Positions 26,119 to 35,992 of a stretch of 64,000 bases of DNA are shown piece after piece. The notes beneath the pieces were generated by a model that was not told the DNA's origin, searched no databases, and was given only the letters and a program-made list of their open reading frames with translations. This DNA comes from Candidatus Accumulibacter sp. 66-26 (lineage in GTDB: Bacteria; Pseudomonadota; Gammaproteobacteria; Burkholderiales; Rhodocyclaceae), in the NCBI GenBank assembly GCA_001897745.1, contig MKUH01000001.1, positions 158,224 to 222,223 on the forward strand, given 5' to 3'. The first letter of the stretch is position 1. Every line of letters starts with the position of its first letter. Position numbers and translations under genes: made by a program.

Positions 26119-27008
26119 TGAGCGCCCATCCAACAACGCCGGAAATCGCCCGCGCCGACGCGCCGGCACCGACCTTGGCTAGCGCGCGCAGCTTCCTGTT
26201 CGTCCCCGCGACGCGGCCCGAACGCATCGACAAGGCGCTGGCCAGCGCCACCGATCTCGTCATCGTCGACCTCGAGGACGCCGTCGCGCCGGCCGACAAG
26301 GAGCGCGCCCGCAGCCAGCTGAGCGCGTGGCTGGAAACCCATCCGACGGCGTCCGTGCTGGTCCGCATCAACGGCGCCGGCACCGCCTGGCACGCCGCCG
26401 ACCTCGCCGCCTGCCGCCACCCCGGCGTCGCCGGCCTGCTGCTGCCCAAGGCCGAATCGGCGGCGACGATCGACGAAGCCTGGCGCAGCAGCGGCAAACC
26501 GATCCTGCCGATCGTCGAAACCGGGCACGGCATCGACGCGCTGGACGAAATCGCCCGCGCACCGGGCACCGCCCGCCTCGTCTTCGGCAAGCTCGACCTC
26601 GCCGTCGACCTCGGCCTGACGCCGGACGAAAGCGACCCCGAAGAGCTCGTTTTCCTGCCCTATCGCACCCGGCTCGTCCTCGCCAGCCGGCGCGCCGATC
26701 TGCCGCCGCCGGTGGACGGCGTATTCACCGCGATCGGCGACCCGCAGGCGCTCGCTGCCTACGCCGGACGCGCGCGCCGGCACGGCTTCGGCGCCCTGTT
26801 GCTGATCCATCCGGCGCAGGCCGCGACGGTCGGCACCGCGTTCACGCCGGCCGCCGCCGAAATCGCCTGGGCCGAAGCCGTCATCGCCGCGGCCGCAGCC
26901 GCCGGCGGCGGTGCCGCGGTAGTCGACGGCCGCATGATCGACGCCCCCGTCATCGCCCGTGCCGAGCGCCTGCTGGCCGCTGCCGCCCTGATCCCGCAAC
27001 GCCCCTGA
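26118..27008 (+). CDS. ccl: CoA-ester lyase, probable citramalyl-CoA lyase
   Basis: A 296-aa HpcH/HpaI (CitE-like) TIM-barrel lyase. Visible motifs are the N-terminal SFLFVPATRPERIDKAL, the VDLEDAV metal-site segment (around residue 50), LVRINGAG, LPKAES, the Glu of PIVETGHG, the KLDLAVDLG segment and GALLIHPAQ. It would split citramalyl-CoA to acetyl-CoA and pyruvate, ending the itaconate route. Its ATG overlaps the CoA-transferase stop (TGATG). Malyl-CoA or hydroxymethylglutaryl-CoA-like substrates are the alternatives. Confidence 0.84.
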   Translation: MSAHPTTPEIARADAPAPTLASARSFLFVPATRPERIDKALASATDLVIVDLEDAVAPADKERARSQLSAWLETHPTASVLVRINGAGTAWHAADLAACRHPGVAGLLLPKAESAATIDEAWRSSGKPILPIVETGHGIDALDEIARAPGTARLVFGKLDLAVDLGLTPDESDPEELVFLPYRTRLVLASRRADLPPPVDGVFTAIGDPQALAAYAGRARRHGFGALLLIHPAQAATVGTAFTPAAAEIAWAEAVIAAAAAAGGGAAVVDGRMIDAPVIARAERLLAAAALIPQRP

Positions 27009-27058
27009 GAAAAACCCCGCAGCACCTTATTCGCAACACCATTACAACGGAGACAAAG

Positions 27059-28087
27059 ATGAAACCCCTCAACACCCTGCGCAAAACGCTGCTCGCCCTG
27101 ACGCTCGCCGCCGCCCTGCCGGCCGGCGCCTTGGCCCAGGATTCCGCGCATCCCATCGTGATCAAATTCAGCCATGTGACGACCTCCGACACGCCCAAGG
27201 GCAAAGGCGCCGAACGCTTCAAGCAGCTGGCCGAGGAACGCACCGGCGGACGCGTCAAGGTCGACGTCTACCCGAACAGCCAGCTCTACAAGGACAAAGA
27301 GGAAATGGAGGCGCTGCAACTCGGCTCGGTACAGATGCTGGCGCCGGCGCTGTCCAAGTTCGGCCCGCTCGGCGTCAAGGAATTCGAGGCCTTCGACCTG
27401 CCCTTCATCTTCCCCGACCGCGCCGTCCTCTCCCGCGTGACCGAAGGCCCGGTCGGCGCCGGCCTGCTCAAGAAGCTCGACCCCAAGGGCATCGTCGGCC
27501 TCGCGTTCTGGGACAACGGCTTCAAGGTGATGAGCGCCAACCGCCCGCTGCGCGAAGTGAAGGACATGCGCGGCCTGAAAATGCGCATCCAGTCGTCGAA
27601 GGTACTCGACGCGCAGATGCGCGCCGTCGGCGCCCTGCCGCAGGTGCTCGCCTTCTCCGAAGTGTACGGCGCGCTGCAGACCGGCGTCGTTGACGGCACC
27701 GAAAACACCGCGTCGAACTACACCACACAGAAGACCTACGAAGTGCAGAAGGACATCACCGTCTCCGACCACGGCTACATCGGCTACGCGGTGATCAGCA
27801 ACAAGAAGTTCTGGGATGGCCTGCCGCCCGACATACGCACCATCCTGCAAGGCGCCATGAAGGACGCCAGCACCTACGTAAACGCCATCGCCCAGCAGGA
27901 AAACAGCGAAGCCCTCGAAAGAATCCAGGCCTCCGGCAAGACCCGCCTCATCAAGCTCAGCCCGGCCGAGCGCGAAGCCTGGCGCCAGGCCATGCTGCCG
28001 GTCCACAAGGAAATGAGCGGCCGCGTCGGCAAGGAAACCATCGACGGCATCTACCGCGAGGCCGAAGCGCTGGGCTACAAGCGCTGA
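27059..28087 (+). CDS. TRAP transporter substrate-binding protein (DctP family)
   Basis: Periplasmic solute receptor of a TRAP dicarboxylate uptake system, 342 aa. A signal peptide occupies residues 1-26 (hydrophobic core [17 protein letters not shown], cleavage after AQ). The carboxylate-binding arginine lies in the conserved segment LKMRIQSS (about residue 175), and [13 protein letters not shown] is a family signature. GGAGACAAAG precedes the ATG. The membrane subunits DctQ and DctM are not in this window, although in Pseudomonas they follow directly, so the receptor must use a transporter encoded elsewhere. A terminator follows 123 bases after the stop. Confidence 0.93.
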   Translation: MKPLNTLRKTLLALTLAAALPAGALAQDSAHPIVIKFSHVTTSDTPKGKGAERFKQLAEERTGGRVKVDVYPNSQLYKDKEEMEALQLGSVQMLAPALSKFGPLGVKEFEAFDLPFIFPDRAVLSRVTEGPVGAGLLKKLDPKGIVGLAFWDNGFKVMSANRPLREVKDMRGLKMRIQSSKVLDAQMRAVGALPQVLAFSEVYGALQTGVVDGTENTASNYTTQKTYEVQKDITVSDHGYIGYAVISNKKFWDGLPPDIRTILQGAMKDASTYVNAIAQQENSEALERIQASGKTRLIKLSPAEREAWRQAMLPVHKEMSGRVGKETIDGIYREAEALGYKR

Positions 28088-28210
28088 ACGTTGTGCCGAA
28101 TCGTTCGCCGGGGCCGCCAAGCCCGGCGAACTCCCGCCATGGCGCGCCGTCGGAACGGCGAATCGAATCGGAAGAAAGCCCGCAGGCGTCCGAATACACG
28201 CTGAAAAAAC

Positions 28211-28240
28211 AAAAAGGCCAATCCGGAGATTGGCCTTTTT
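28211..28240. terminator. Bidirectional terminator after the TRAP gene and tRNA-Pro
   Basis: A perfect 13-base stem AAAAAGGCCAATC (28211-28223) / GATTGGCCTTTTT (28228-28240) with a CGGA tetraloop. It ends the catabolic operon (plus) and the tRNA-Pro transcript (minus). Confidence 0.93.
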
Positions 28241-28251
28241 GTTTGATTCTT

Positions 28252-28329
<78 letters not shown>

Positions 28330-28338
28330 CATTTTTCA

Positions 28339-28368
28339 ATTATACCCGAATTCGGCGAAAAAGCTCAA
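28339..28368 (-). promoter_or_regulatory. Promoter of tRNA-Pro
   Basis: Minus-strand TTGAGC (28363-28368), 18-base spacer, perfect TATAAT (28339-28344). The -10 box lies about 10 bases before the tRNA 5' end. The -35 box overlaps the merR stop codon. Confidence 0.7.
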
Positions 28369-28730
28369 ATTCTCAACATTTCCGCGATATTCAGCAGTTC
28401 GCCGCGCAGCGCCTCGGGAGTCAGGGCCTTGCCGCCGCCGGCAGATTCCGCGAGGCTGTCTTCGAGCCGGTTGCGCGCCCCGCTGATCGTAAAGCCCTGG
28501 CTGTACAGGAGTTCACGAATCCGGCGCACCAGCAGCACCTCGTGGTGCTGATAGTAGCGACGGTTGCCGCGCCGCTTGACCGGCTTCAGCTGGGTGAATT
28601 CCTGTTCCCAGTAGCGCAACACGTGCGGCTTGACACCGCACAACTCGCTGACTTCGCCGATGGTGAAGTAACGCTTGGCCGGAATGGGCGGCAAAGAATC
28701 CTTGCCGCCTTCTTTATGACTGGATTCCAT
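28365..28730 (-). CDS. MerR-family transcriptional regulator
   Basis: A 121-aa protein with an N-terminal MerR winged helix-turn-helix ([22 protein letters not shown], key residues Y21-E42, then RRGNRRYY) and a short C-terminal helix. It lacks an obvious metal- or drug-binding domain. This small MerR protein is found directly after ihfA in most beta- and gammaproteobacteria of this layout; its target is unknown to me. It overlaps the ihfA 3' end by 17 bases. Confidence 0.92.
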   Translation of the reverse strand: MESSHKEGGKDSLPPIPAKRYFTIGEVSELCGVKPHVLRYWEQEFTQLKPVKRRGNRRYYQHHEVLLVRRIRELLYSQGFTISGARNRLEDSLAESAGGGKALTPEALRGELLNIAEMLRI

Positions 28731-29016
28731 TGTAGGAGAGCTCCACCTCGGCCTTCAGCTTCTGGCTGGCATGGAAAGTTACGACACGACGTGCGGTGAT
28801 CGGAATCTCTTCGCCGGTCTTCGGATTGCGCCCGGGACGCTGCGGTTTGTCGCGCAATTGAAAATTCCCGAAGCCGGAAAGTTTCACGCCGTCGCCGCGC
28901 TCCAGGGCATTCCGAATTTCTTCAAAGAATGCTTCGACCATGTCCTTGGCCTCGCGCTTGTTGAGGCCGACCTTCTCGAACAACAAATCTGCGAGTTCTG
29001 CTTTGGTAAGCGTCAT
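28714..29016 (-). CDS. ihfA: Integration host factor subunit alpha
   Basis: DNA-bending nucleoid protein that works as a heterodimer with IhfB (also in this window). It is 100 aa, with the HU/IHF fold: N-terminal helices [28 protein letters not shown], and the beta-arm segment [14 protein letters not shown] with the conserved arm-tip proline. It follows pheT after 12 bases, the conserved pheST-ihfA order. Confidence 0.96.
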   Translation of the reverse strand: MTLTKAELADLLFEKVGLNKREAKDMVEAFFEEIRNALERGDGVKLSGFGNFQLRDKPQRPGRNPKTGEEIPITARRVVTFHASQKLKAEVELSYNGIQS

Positions 29017-29028
29017 TATTCTTCCCTG

Positions 29029-31404
29029 TCAGACGCGAAGCTGCGCCGCGAATGCCTGCTGCAAATAGGCAACCAGCTGCTGCACGGCGGCGTCGACTTC
29101 CGCATCTTGCAAAGTCCTTTGAGTATCTTGCATAACTATCCGAAGCGCAAGACTTTTCTTGCCGGACTCGACCCCTTTTCCGGTGTACAGATCGAACAGG
29201 CGGATGTCCTGAACGAGCGGCGGGCGATTGGCCGCCATGCCATCGAGCAGGGCCTGCAGTTCGAGCTTGTGATCGACGACGACGGCCAGATCGCGAACGG
29301 CCGGCGGCTGCCGGGAGACCTCGGCGTACTGCGGCAGCTTCGCCTGCTTGAGCGCGTCGAGATCGAGTTCGAAGACGATGGGAGCCAGCGGCAAGTCGTA
29401 CTTTTGCACCCATTTCGGGTGCAATTCGCCAATCACGCCGATTTCCTTACCGGCAAGCAGAACGCGCGCGCTGCGCCCCGGGTGCAGCGCGGGATGTCCG
29501 GTCTTTTCGAAACGGGCGCCGGCCGGCGCGAGAAGAACCTCCAGATCGCCCTTGACGTCGAAGAAGTCGACGTTGCGCGCCGGCGCCCCCCACTGTTCGG
29601 GCACTGCGCCACCGTAGGCGAGACCGGCGAGCTTCCACGGCTGGCGGAAGCCGGCCACCGGGCCGCCCTGCGCATCGCGGAAGAAGCAGCGGCCGGTTTC
29701 GAAGACGCGGACGCGACTTTGCTTGCGCTTGAGATTGGTGGCGACGTTGGCAACGAGGCCGCCGATCAGCGTCGAGCGCATCACGCTGAGCTGGCTGGCG
29801 ATCGGGTTGGCCAGACGGATCAGGTTTTGATTGCCGGAAAAATCGGCTTCCCAGGCTTCTTCGACGAAGGCGAAGTTGACCACTTCCTGATAGCCGCAAT
29901 CGGCGACGATCTGGCGGATGCGCGCAAGCGGACGGGCATCTTCGCGTTGCGCGGCCATGGCGAGCATGGCCTGCGGCGCGCGCGCCGGGATGTTGTCGTA
30001 GCCGTGCAGGCGGACGATTTCCTCGATCAGGTCCTCTTCGATTTCGATGTCGAAGCGATAGGTCGGCGGGGTGACGATGAAGTCATCGCCGTCGCGCATG
30101 AAGCCCAGGTCGAGGCGGGCGAACAGTTCGGCGATGCGCTCGGGCGAGAAGGCGATGCCGAGCACCTTGGTCACGCGCGCCGGGCGCAGGCGCACCGGCT
30201 GGCGCTCGGGCAGCGCGGCCTGCGCTTCGCTGACCGGGCCGGCCTGACCGCCGCAGATGTCGAGAACGAGCTGCGTCGCGCGCTCAAGGGCGCGCAGCGT
30301 GCCGCCGAAATCGACGCCGCGCTCGAAGCGGTGCGAGGCATCGGAGACGAAACCGTAACGCCGGGCGCGCCCGGCGATCGCCTTCGGTGCGAAAAAAGCC
30401 GACTCGAGGAAGAGCTCCCGCGTTTCCAGCGTGATCCCGCTCATCTCGCCGCCCATGATGCCGCCCATGGCGAGCGGCCGCGCGTCGTCGGCGATCAGCA
30501 GGACGTCTTCGTCGAGCGTCAGCGTCTGCTCGTTGAGCAGCAGGAGAGTTTCGCCGGCCCTGGCCATCCGCGCATGCACGGCGCCATCGAGCTTGGCGTT
30601 GTCGAAGGCGTGCAGCGGCTGGCCGAGTTCGAGCATCACGTAGTTGGTGATGTCGACCAGCGACGAGATCGGGCGAATGCCGGAGCGCTCGAGACGACGC
30701 TTCATCCATTCCGGCGTCGGCGCCTTCGCATCCACACTGGCGATCACGCGTCCGCAGTAGCGCGGACAGGCGTCCGGCGCGTCGAGCACGACGTCGCGCC
30801 GGGCGGCGATCTGCACCGGCGCTTCGGGAATTTCCGGATAGGTCGCCGGGGTCCCGGTCAGCGCCGCGACTTCGCGGGCGATGCCGGACAGCGAGAGGCA
30901 GTCGGCGCGGTTGGGCGTGAGCTTGAGCGTCAGCAGGCGGTCGTCGAGGTCGAGATAGCGGCGGATGTCTTCGCCGACCGGCGCGTCGGCCGGCAGGACG
31001 AGCAGGCCCGAGGCGTCCTCGGCGATGCCGAGTTCCTTGGCCGAACAGAGCATGCCCGAGGACTCGATGCCGCGCACCTTGGCAACCTTGATCTTGAAGT
31101 CGCCGGGCAACTCGGCGCCGGGCAGCGCGCACGGCACCTTCAGGCCAGGCGCGACGTTGGGCGCACCGCAGACGATCTGCTGCGCCTCCCCGCGGCTGAT
31201 ATCGACGCGGCAGACGTTCAGGCGGTCGGCATCCGGATGCTTGTTCACTTCGAGCACATGCCCGACGACGACGTTGCCGAAGGCGGGGGCGACGGTTTCC
31301 TCCTCCTCGACTTCGAGGCCGGCCATGGTCAGGAGGTGCGACAGCTCCGCGCCGGAACAGGCGGGGGCGACGAAGCTGCGGAGCCAGGATTCAGAGAATT
31401 TCAT
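29029..31404 (-). CDS. pheT: Phenylalanine--tRNA ligase beta subunit
   Basis: Beta subunit of the alpha2-beta2 phenylalanyl-tRNA synthetase, 791 aa. Domains in order: N-terminal tRNA-binding (OB) domain at about 40-150, B3/B4 editing domain (about 210-390), B5 domain (about 400-475), catalytic-like core (about 480-680) and the C-terminal ferredoxin-like anticodon-binding domain (about 700-790, with DLAVVVD and KSLALR). Full length, with no anomalies. It starts 38 bases after pheS. Confidence 0.96.
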   Translation of the reverse strand: MKFSESWLRSFVAPACSGAELSHLLTMAGLEVEEEETVAPAFGNVVVGHVLEVNKHPDADRLNVCRVDISRGEAQQIVCGAPNVAPGLKVPCALPGAELPGDFKIKVAKVRGIESSGMLCSAKELGIAEDASGLLVLPADAPVGEDIRRYLDLDDRLLTLKLTPNRADCLSLSGIAREVAALTGTPATYPEIPEAPVQIAARRDVVLDAPDACPRYCGRVIASVDAKAPTPEWMKRRLERSGIRPISSLVDITNYVMLELGQPLHAFDNAKLDGAVHARMARAGETLLLLNEQTLTLDEDVLLIADDARPLAMGGIMGGEMSGITLETRELFLESAFFAPKAIAGRARRYGFVSDASHRFERGVDFGGTLRALERATQLVLDICGGQAGPVSEAQAALPERQPVRLRPARVTKVLGIAFSPERIAELFARLDLGFMRDGDDFIVTPPTYRFDIEIEEDLIEEIVRLHGYDNIPARAPQAMLAMAAQREDARPLARIRQIVADCGYQEVVNFAFVEEAWEADFSGNQNLIRLANPIASQLSVMRSTLIGGLVANVATNLKRKQSRVRVFETGRCFFRDAQGGPVAGFRQPWKLAGLAYGGAVPEQWGAPARNVDFFDVKGDLEVLLAPAGARFEKTGHPALHPGRSARVLLAGKEIGVIGELHPKWVQKYDLPLAPIVFELDLDALKQAKLPQYAEVSRQPPAVRDLAVVVDHKLELQALLDGMAANRPPLVQDIRLFDLYTGKGVESGKKSLALRIVMQDTQRTLQDAEVDAAVQQLVAYLQQAFAAQLRV

Positions 31405-31442
31405 GGACGAGTATCACCAAAAAGCGTCGTCAAAACGGGCGA

Positions 31443-32495
<1,053 letters not shown>

Positions 32496-32510
32496 CTAAC
32501 GCTCCACCGA

Positions 32511-32539
32511 AAAAAAAGGAGGCTTGCGCCTCCTTTTTT
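32511..32539 (-). terminator. Intrinsic terminator between rplT and pheS (probable attenuator)
   Basis: GGAGGC (32518-32523) / GCCTCC (32528-32533) stem with a TTGC loop, flanked by seven A and six T so that it works on either strand. On the minus strand it follows the rplT stop by 14 bases and precedes the pheS GTG by 21 bases. A separate 10-base palindrome CCTGTACAGG (32544-32553) abuts the rplT stop. Only 14 bases lie between rplT and the terminator, so there is no room for a Phe leader peptide. Confidence 0.88.
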
Positions 32540-32553
32540 GTCACCTGTACAGG

Positions 32554-32913
32554 TTAGGCGCCGAGTTGTGCTTTGGCCTGACTGGCCAGAGCGGCAAACG
32601 CGGGCTTGTCAAAAACAGCCAGATCGGCCAGAACCTTGCGGTCGACTTCGATCTGGGCCTTCTTCAGGCCGTTCATGAAGGTGCTGTACTTCAGGCCGAG
32701 CTCACGGGCAGCCGCGTTGATACGGGCGATCCACAGGGCGCGGAACTGACGCTTCCTTTGACGACGGTCACGGTAGGCGTATTGACCGGCCTTCATCACC
32801 GCCTGTTTGGCGATGCGATATACGTTCTTGCGACGGCCGCGGTAACCCTTGGCCAGTGCGAGGACTTTCTTGTGGCGCGCGCGCGCCGTTACACCACGTT
32901 TAACTCTGGGCAT
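32554..32913 (-). CDS. rplT: 50S ribosomal protein L20
   Basis: Primary 23S rRNA-binding protein needed for large-subunit assembly, 119 aa. The basic N-terminal arm ([18 protein letters not shown]) and the globular C-terminal domain ([20 protein letters not shown]) are intact. In E. coli L20 also represses rpmI-rplT translation; a similar leader was not identified. It lies 12 bases after rpmI. Confidence 0.97.
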   Translation of the reverse strand: MPRVKRGVTARARHKKVLALAKGYRGRRKNVYRIAKQAVMKAGQYAYRDRRQRKRQFRALWIARINAAARELGLKYSTFMNGLKKAQIEVDRKVLADLAVFDKPAFAALASQAKAQLGA

Positions 32914-32925
32914 CTCTCGCTCTCC

Positions 32926-33123
32926 TTACGCGTAGGGCATCATGGCGCGAACCATGGCCTTGTCGGAGTCATGCACTCCGGTCATGCCGCGCAGTTGGCG
33001 CTTGGCTTTGGTCGTCTTCTTGGTCAGGATGTGGCGCTTGAACGCTTGGCCGCGCTTGATGCCACCGCTGGCACGAAGCTTGAAGCGCTTTTTGGCGCCG
33101 CTTTTGGTCTTCATCTTGGGCAT
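32926..33123 (-). CDS. rpmI: 50S ribosomal protein L35
   Basis: Small basic ribosomal protein, 65 aa, with the family sequence [20 protein letters not shown] and [20 protein letters not shown]. It sits between infC and rplT in the universal infC-rpmI-rplT order. The 105-base gap to infC could hold a regulatory leader, but no hairpin with terminator features was seen. Confidence 0.97.
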   Translation of the reverse strand: MPKMKTKSGAKKRFKLRASGGIKRGQAFKRHILTKKTTKAKRQLRGMTGVHDSDKAMVRAMMPYA

Positions 33124-33228
33124 TTAAATGCTCCTGTTTATAAACATGAAATCAGGTGGCTCCCGACGGGAATACTTTTCAACCCGATCCCACTTATGGG
33201 TACTGCCACGAAGCAACTACAACTGCTG

Positions 33229-33750
33229 CTACTTCTTCTTGTGCGGCGACAGAATCATCACCATCTGCCGCCCTTCCATCTTGGGCATCTGCTCGACGAG
33301 AGCCAGATGCTCGAGATCGGACTTGATGCGTTCGATCTGGCGCATGCCGATTTCCTGGTGGGCCATTTCACGGCCGCGGAAGCGGAGGGTCACCTTGACC
33401 TTGTCTTCCTCTTCCAGGAAGCGCGTCATGTTGCGCAGCTTGATCTGGTAATCGTTTTCGTCGGTACCGGGACGGAACTTGACTTCCTTGACCTGCACCT
33501 GCTTCTGCTTGAGCTTCTGCTCATGCTGCCGCTTTTGTTCCTGGTACTTGAACTTGCCGAAGTCCATGATGCGACAGACCGGCGGCTGGGCCATCGGAGC
33601 AATCTCGACGAGATCGACACCGGCCTCTTCAGCCAGCGCCAAGGCAGCCCTGGAGCTCATGATCCCGAGTTGCTCGCCCTCTTCGCCTACCAGACGGACT
33701 TCCGGCGCGTTAATCTCTTCGTTAACGCGTTGCGACTTTTGCAGTGCTAT
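33229..33750 (-). CDS. infC: Translation initiation factor IF-3, with AUA start codon
   Basis: Prevents premature subunit joining and proofreads start codons. The true start is an ATA at 33750, giving 173 aa; it is preceded by AAGGAG with 7-base spacing, and the resulting N-terminus ([20 protein letters not shown]) is the conserved IF-3 beginning. The first ATG lies 30 codons later, inside the N-domain, and would delete conserved residues. IF-3 rejects non-canonical starts, so a non-AUG infC start gives negative autoregulation, as known for the AUU start in E. coli. The C-domain ([16 protein letters not shown]) is complete. Confidence 0.95.
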   Translation of the reverse strand: MALQKSQRVNEEINAPEVRLVGEEGEQLGIMSSRAALALAEEAGVDLVEIAPMAQPPVCRIMDFGKFKYQEQKRQHEQKLKQKQVQVKEVKFRPGTDENDYQIKLRNMTRFLEEEDKVKVTLRFRGREMAHQEIGMRQIERIKSDLEHLALVEQMPKMEGRQMVMILSPHKKK

Positions 33751-33757
33751 GGTCCCG

Positions 33758-33763
33758 CTCCTT
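33758..33763 (-). promoter_or_regulatory. Ribosome-binding site fixing the infC ATA start
   Basis: Minus-strand AAGGAG, seven bases before ATA at 33750-33748. No other start-like codon lies at a proper distance, so this site decides the infC start. Confidence 0.85.
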
Positions 33764-33787
33764 TATCCCGAAGGATTCCGAAAAAAA

Positions 33788-35704
33788 TCAAGCCGTGCCA
33801 CTTCGCGCCGCGACTTCACCTTGAAGTCGCTCGACCAGAGCCTCGAGCGGTATCTGCCCGAGATCCTGGCCGCCGCGTGTACGCACGGCCACCAGATTGG
33901 CCGCCATTTCCTTGTCGCCGACGACGAGTTGGTACGGCAGCCTTTTCAAGCTATGTTCTCGTATTTTATAGGTAATTTTCTCGTTGCGCAAATCCGCCTC
34001 GACGCGCATACCCGCCTCGCGTAGCGTTTTTGCAACAGTTTCGGCGTATTCCGACTGTTTTTCCGAGATATTCAGCACGACCGCCTGCACGGGAGCCAGC
34101 CAGAGCGGCAAGGCGCCGGCAAAGTTCTCGATCAGGATCCCGATAAAACGCTCGAGCGAACCGAGAATGGCGCGATGCAGCATGACCGGCACGCGGCGAG
34201 TGTCGTCGGCGGCCACGTACTCGGCCCCCAGGCGTCCCGGCATCGAGAAATCGACCTGCATGGTGCCGCACTGCCACGAACGGCCGATCGCATCCTTGAT
34301 GTGGAACTCGATCTTCGGCCCGTAGAAAGCGCCCTCGCCGGGCAATTCCACCCACTCCAGCCCGGAAGCGCGCAAGCCGTCGCGCAAGGCGTTTTCCGCC
34401 TTGCTCCAGACCTCGTCGGAACCGACCCGGCTTTCCGGGCGCAAAGCCAGCTTGACCGCCACGTCGGTGAAGCCAAAATCGGCGTAGACCTGCTTGACCA
34501 GCGCGTTGAAGGCCGTCACTTCGGCCTCGATCTGATCTTCGGTACAGAAGATGTGGCCGTCGTCCTGCACAAAGCCGCGCACGCGCATCAATCCATGCAG
34601 CGCACCGGAAGGCTCGTTGCGGTGACAGGAGCCAAACTCGCCGTAGCGCAGCGGCAATTCGCGATACGAGCGCAGGTCGGAGTTATAAACCTGGACGTGC
34701 CCCGGGCAATTCATCGGCTTCACCGCATAGTCGCGATTCTCCGACGACGTGGTGAACATGTTGTCCTTGTAGTGCTCCCAGTGCCCGGATTTTTCCCACA
34801 GGGTGCGATCGAGAATCTGCGGGCAACGCACTTCCTGATAGCCGTTGTCGCGGTACACCTTGCGCATGTACTGCTCGATTTCCTGCCAGACGGCCCAGCC
34901 CTTCGGATGCCAGAACACGAGACCCGGTGCTTCGTCCTGCATGTGAAAGAGGTCGAACTGCTTGCCGAGGCGGCGGTGATCGCGCTTTTCGGCCTCTTCG
35001 AGCATGTGCAGATAGGCCTCAAGATCTTCCTTCTTCGCCCAGGCGGTACCGTAGATACGCTGCAGCTGCTCGTTGCGGTGGTCGCCGCGCCAGTAGGCGC
35101 CGGCCACCTTCATCAGCTTGAACACCTTGAGCTTGCCGGTCGACGGGACGTGCGGTCCGCGGCACAGGTCGATGAAGTCGCCCTCGCGGTAGAGCGAAAC
35201 CTGTTCGCCGGCCGGAATCGCACCGATCAGTTCGGCCTTGTATTTCTCGCCTTGCTCGAGGAAGAACTTGACGGCGTCGTCGCGCGCCCAGACTTCGCGC
35301 GTGACCGGCACGTCGCGCTTGGCGAGCTCGGCCATGCGCTTCTCGATCGCCACGAGATCCTCGGGCGTGAATGGGCGCTTGTAGGCGAAGTCGTAGTAAA
35401 AGCCGTTTTCGATGACCGGACCGATCGTCACCTGCGCCTCGGGAAACAGCTCCTTCACCGCGTAGGCCAGCAAGTGCGCCGTCGAGTGACGGATAACTTC
35501 AAGCCCTTCCGGGTCCTTGTCGGTGACGATCGCCAAATCGACGTCGCACTCGATGCGGAACGAGGTATCGACCAACTGACCGTCGACCTTGCCGGCCAGC
35601 GCCGCGCGCGCCAGACCGGCGCCGATGCTGGCCGCCACTTCGGTGACGGTGACCGGAGCGGAAAAGGAGCGAATAGAACCGTCGGGCAGTTTGACGTCGG
35701 GCAT
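33788..35704 (-). CDS. thrS: Threonine--tRNA ligase
   Basis: Class II aminoacyl-tRNA synthetase, 638 aa. Domains: TGS (1-60: [14 protein letters not shown]), the editing domain with HSTAH zinc-like motif (about 75-225), the catalytic core with zinc ligands Cys in MNCPGH and His residues in DDGHIFCTE and [10 protein letters not shown], and the anticodon-binding domain (about 535-635). An intrinsic terminator ends 17 bases before the ATG and a short Thr-containing reading frame precedes it, so transcription attenuation is likely. infC follows after 37 bases. Confidence 0.97.
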   Translation of the reverse strand: MPDVKLPDGSIRSFSAPVTVTEVAASIGAGLARAALAGKVDGQLVDTSFRIECDVDLAIVTDKDPEGLEVIRHSTAHLLAYAVKELFPEAQVTIGPVIENGFYYDFAYKRPFTPEDLVAIEKRMAELAKRDVPVTREVWARDDAVKFFLEQGEKYKAELIGAIPAGEQVSLYREGDFIDLCRGPHVPSTGKLKVFKLMKVAGAYWRGDHRNEQLQRIYGTAWAKKEDLEAYLHMLEEAEKRDHRRLGKQFDLFHMQDEAPGLVFWHPKGWAVWQEIEQYMRKVYRDNGYQEVRCPQILDRTLWEKSGHWEHYKDNMFTTSSENRDYAVKPMNCPGHVQVYNSDLRSYRELPLRYGEFGSCHRNEPSGALHGLMRVRGFVQDDGHIFCTEDQIEAEVTAFNALVKQVYADFGFTDVAVKLALRPESRVGSDEVWSKAENALRDGLRASGLEWVELPGEGAFYGPKIEFHIKDAIGRSWQCGTMQVDFSMPGRLGAEYVAADDTRRVPVMLHRAILGSLERFIGILIENFAGALPLWLAPVQAVVLNISEKQSEYAETVAKTLREAGMRVEADLRNEKITYKIREHSLKRLPYQLVVGDKEMAANLVAVRTRGGQDLGQIPLEALVERLQGEVAARSGTA

Positions 35705-35721
35705 GATCTCAAGCCTCAGGC

Positions 35722-35753
35722 AAAAAAAAAGTGCGGCCGAGCCGCACTTTTTT
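35722..35753 (-). terminator. Intrinsic terminator immediately upstream of thrS (candidate attenuator)
   Basis: GTGCGGC (35731-35737) / GCCGCAC (35741-35747) stem with a CGA loop, flanked by a run of A/T on both sides (nine T after the stem on the minus strand). It ends 17 bases before the thrS start, leaving space for a ribosome-binding site but no promoter. It therefore terminates the tRNA-Val transcript or acts as an attenuator for thrS. Confidence 0.9.
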
Positions 35754-35774
35754 GTCGAACGAATGCAAACTCGA

Positions 35775-35816
35775 TCAGGGTTTCAGAAAGCTAGCAGTGC
35801 TAGTTCGGAAAAACAT
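35775..35816 (-). CDS. Possible thrS leader peptide (13 aa)
   Basis: A short open frame on the minus strand, [13 protein letters not shown], between tRNA-Val and the thrS terminator. It contains two Thr (both ACT, an uncommon codon in this GC-rich genome) and two Ser codons. Its stop lies 27 bases before the terminator stem. A 13-base palindrome CTAGCAGTGCTAG (35791-35803) covers the Thr codons, and its GCACT could pair with AGTGC of the terminator stem. The ribosome-binding site is weak. The arrangement fits ribosome-mediated attenuation, but the evidence is positional only. Confidence 0.35.
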   Translation of the reverse strand: MFFRTSTASFLKP

Positions 35817-35839
35817 CGGATTTGCTTCGCCTATAAATT

Positions 35840-35916
35840 TGGTAGGCGCGATTGGATTCGAACCAACGACCCCCACCATGTCAAGGTGGTGCTCTAACCA
35901 ACTGAGCTACGCGCCT
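35840..35916 (-). tRNA. tRNA-Val (anticodon GAC)
   Basis: A 77-base cloverleaf with encoded CCA. Acceptor AGGCGCG/CGCGCCT, D arm GCTCAGTTGGTTAGAGC, anticodon stem CCACC/GGTGG with loop TTGACAT (anticodon GAC), T loop TTCGAAT. It lies directly upstream of the thrS operon with its own strong promoter. Confidence 0.97.
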
Positions 35917-35959
35917 TCATTGCCGCTTTCAACTGCTTGCAGCACCGAAGAAGCTGCGC

Positions 35960-35987
35960 ATTATAGAGAGCCTGCAAAAAAGCGCAA
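35960..35987 (-). promoter_or_regulatory. Promoter of tRNA-Val (and possibly thrS operon)
   Basis: Minus-strand TTGCGC (35982-35987), 16-base spacer, perfect TATAAT (35960-35965), then a GCGC-rich discriminator typical of stringently controlled stable-RNA promoters. It is the nearest strong promoter upstream of thrS. Confidence 0.72.
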
Positions 35988-35992
35988 GCACT

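Noticed and set aside
32540..32553. pheM-like phenylalanine leader peptide before pheS.
   Set aside because: Only 14 bases separate the rplT stop from the terminator, too short for any leader frame.
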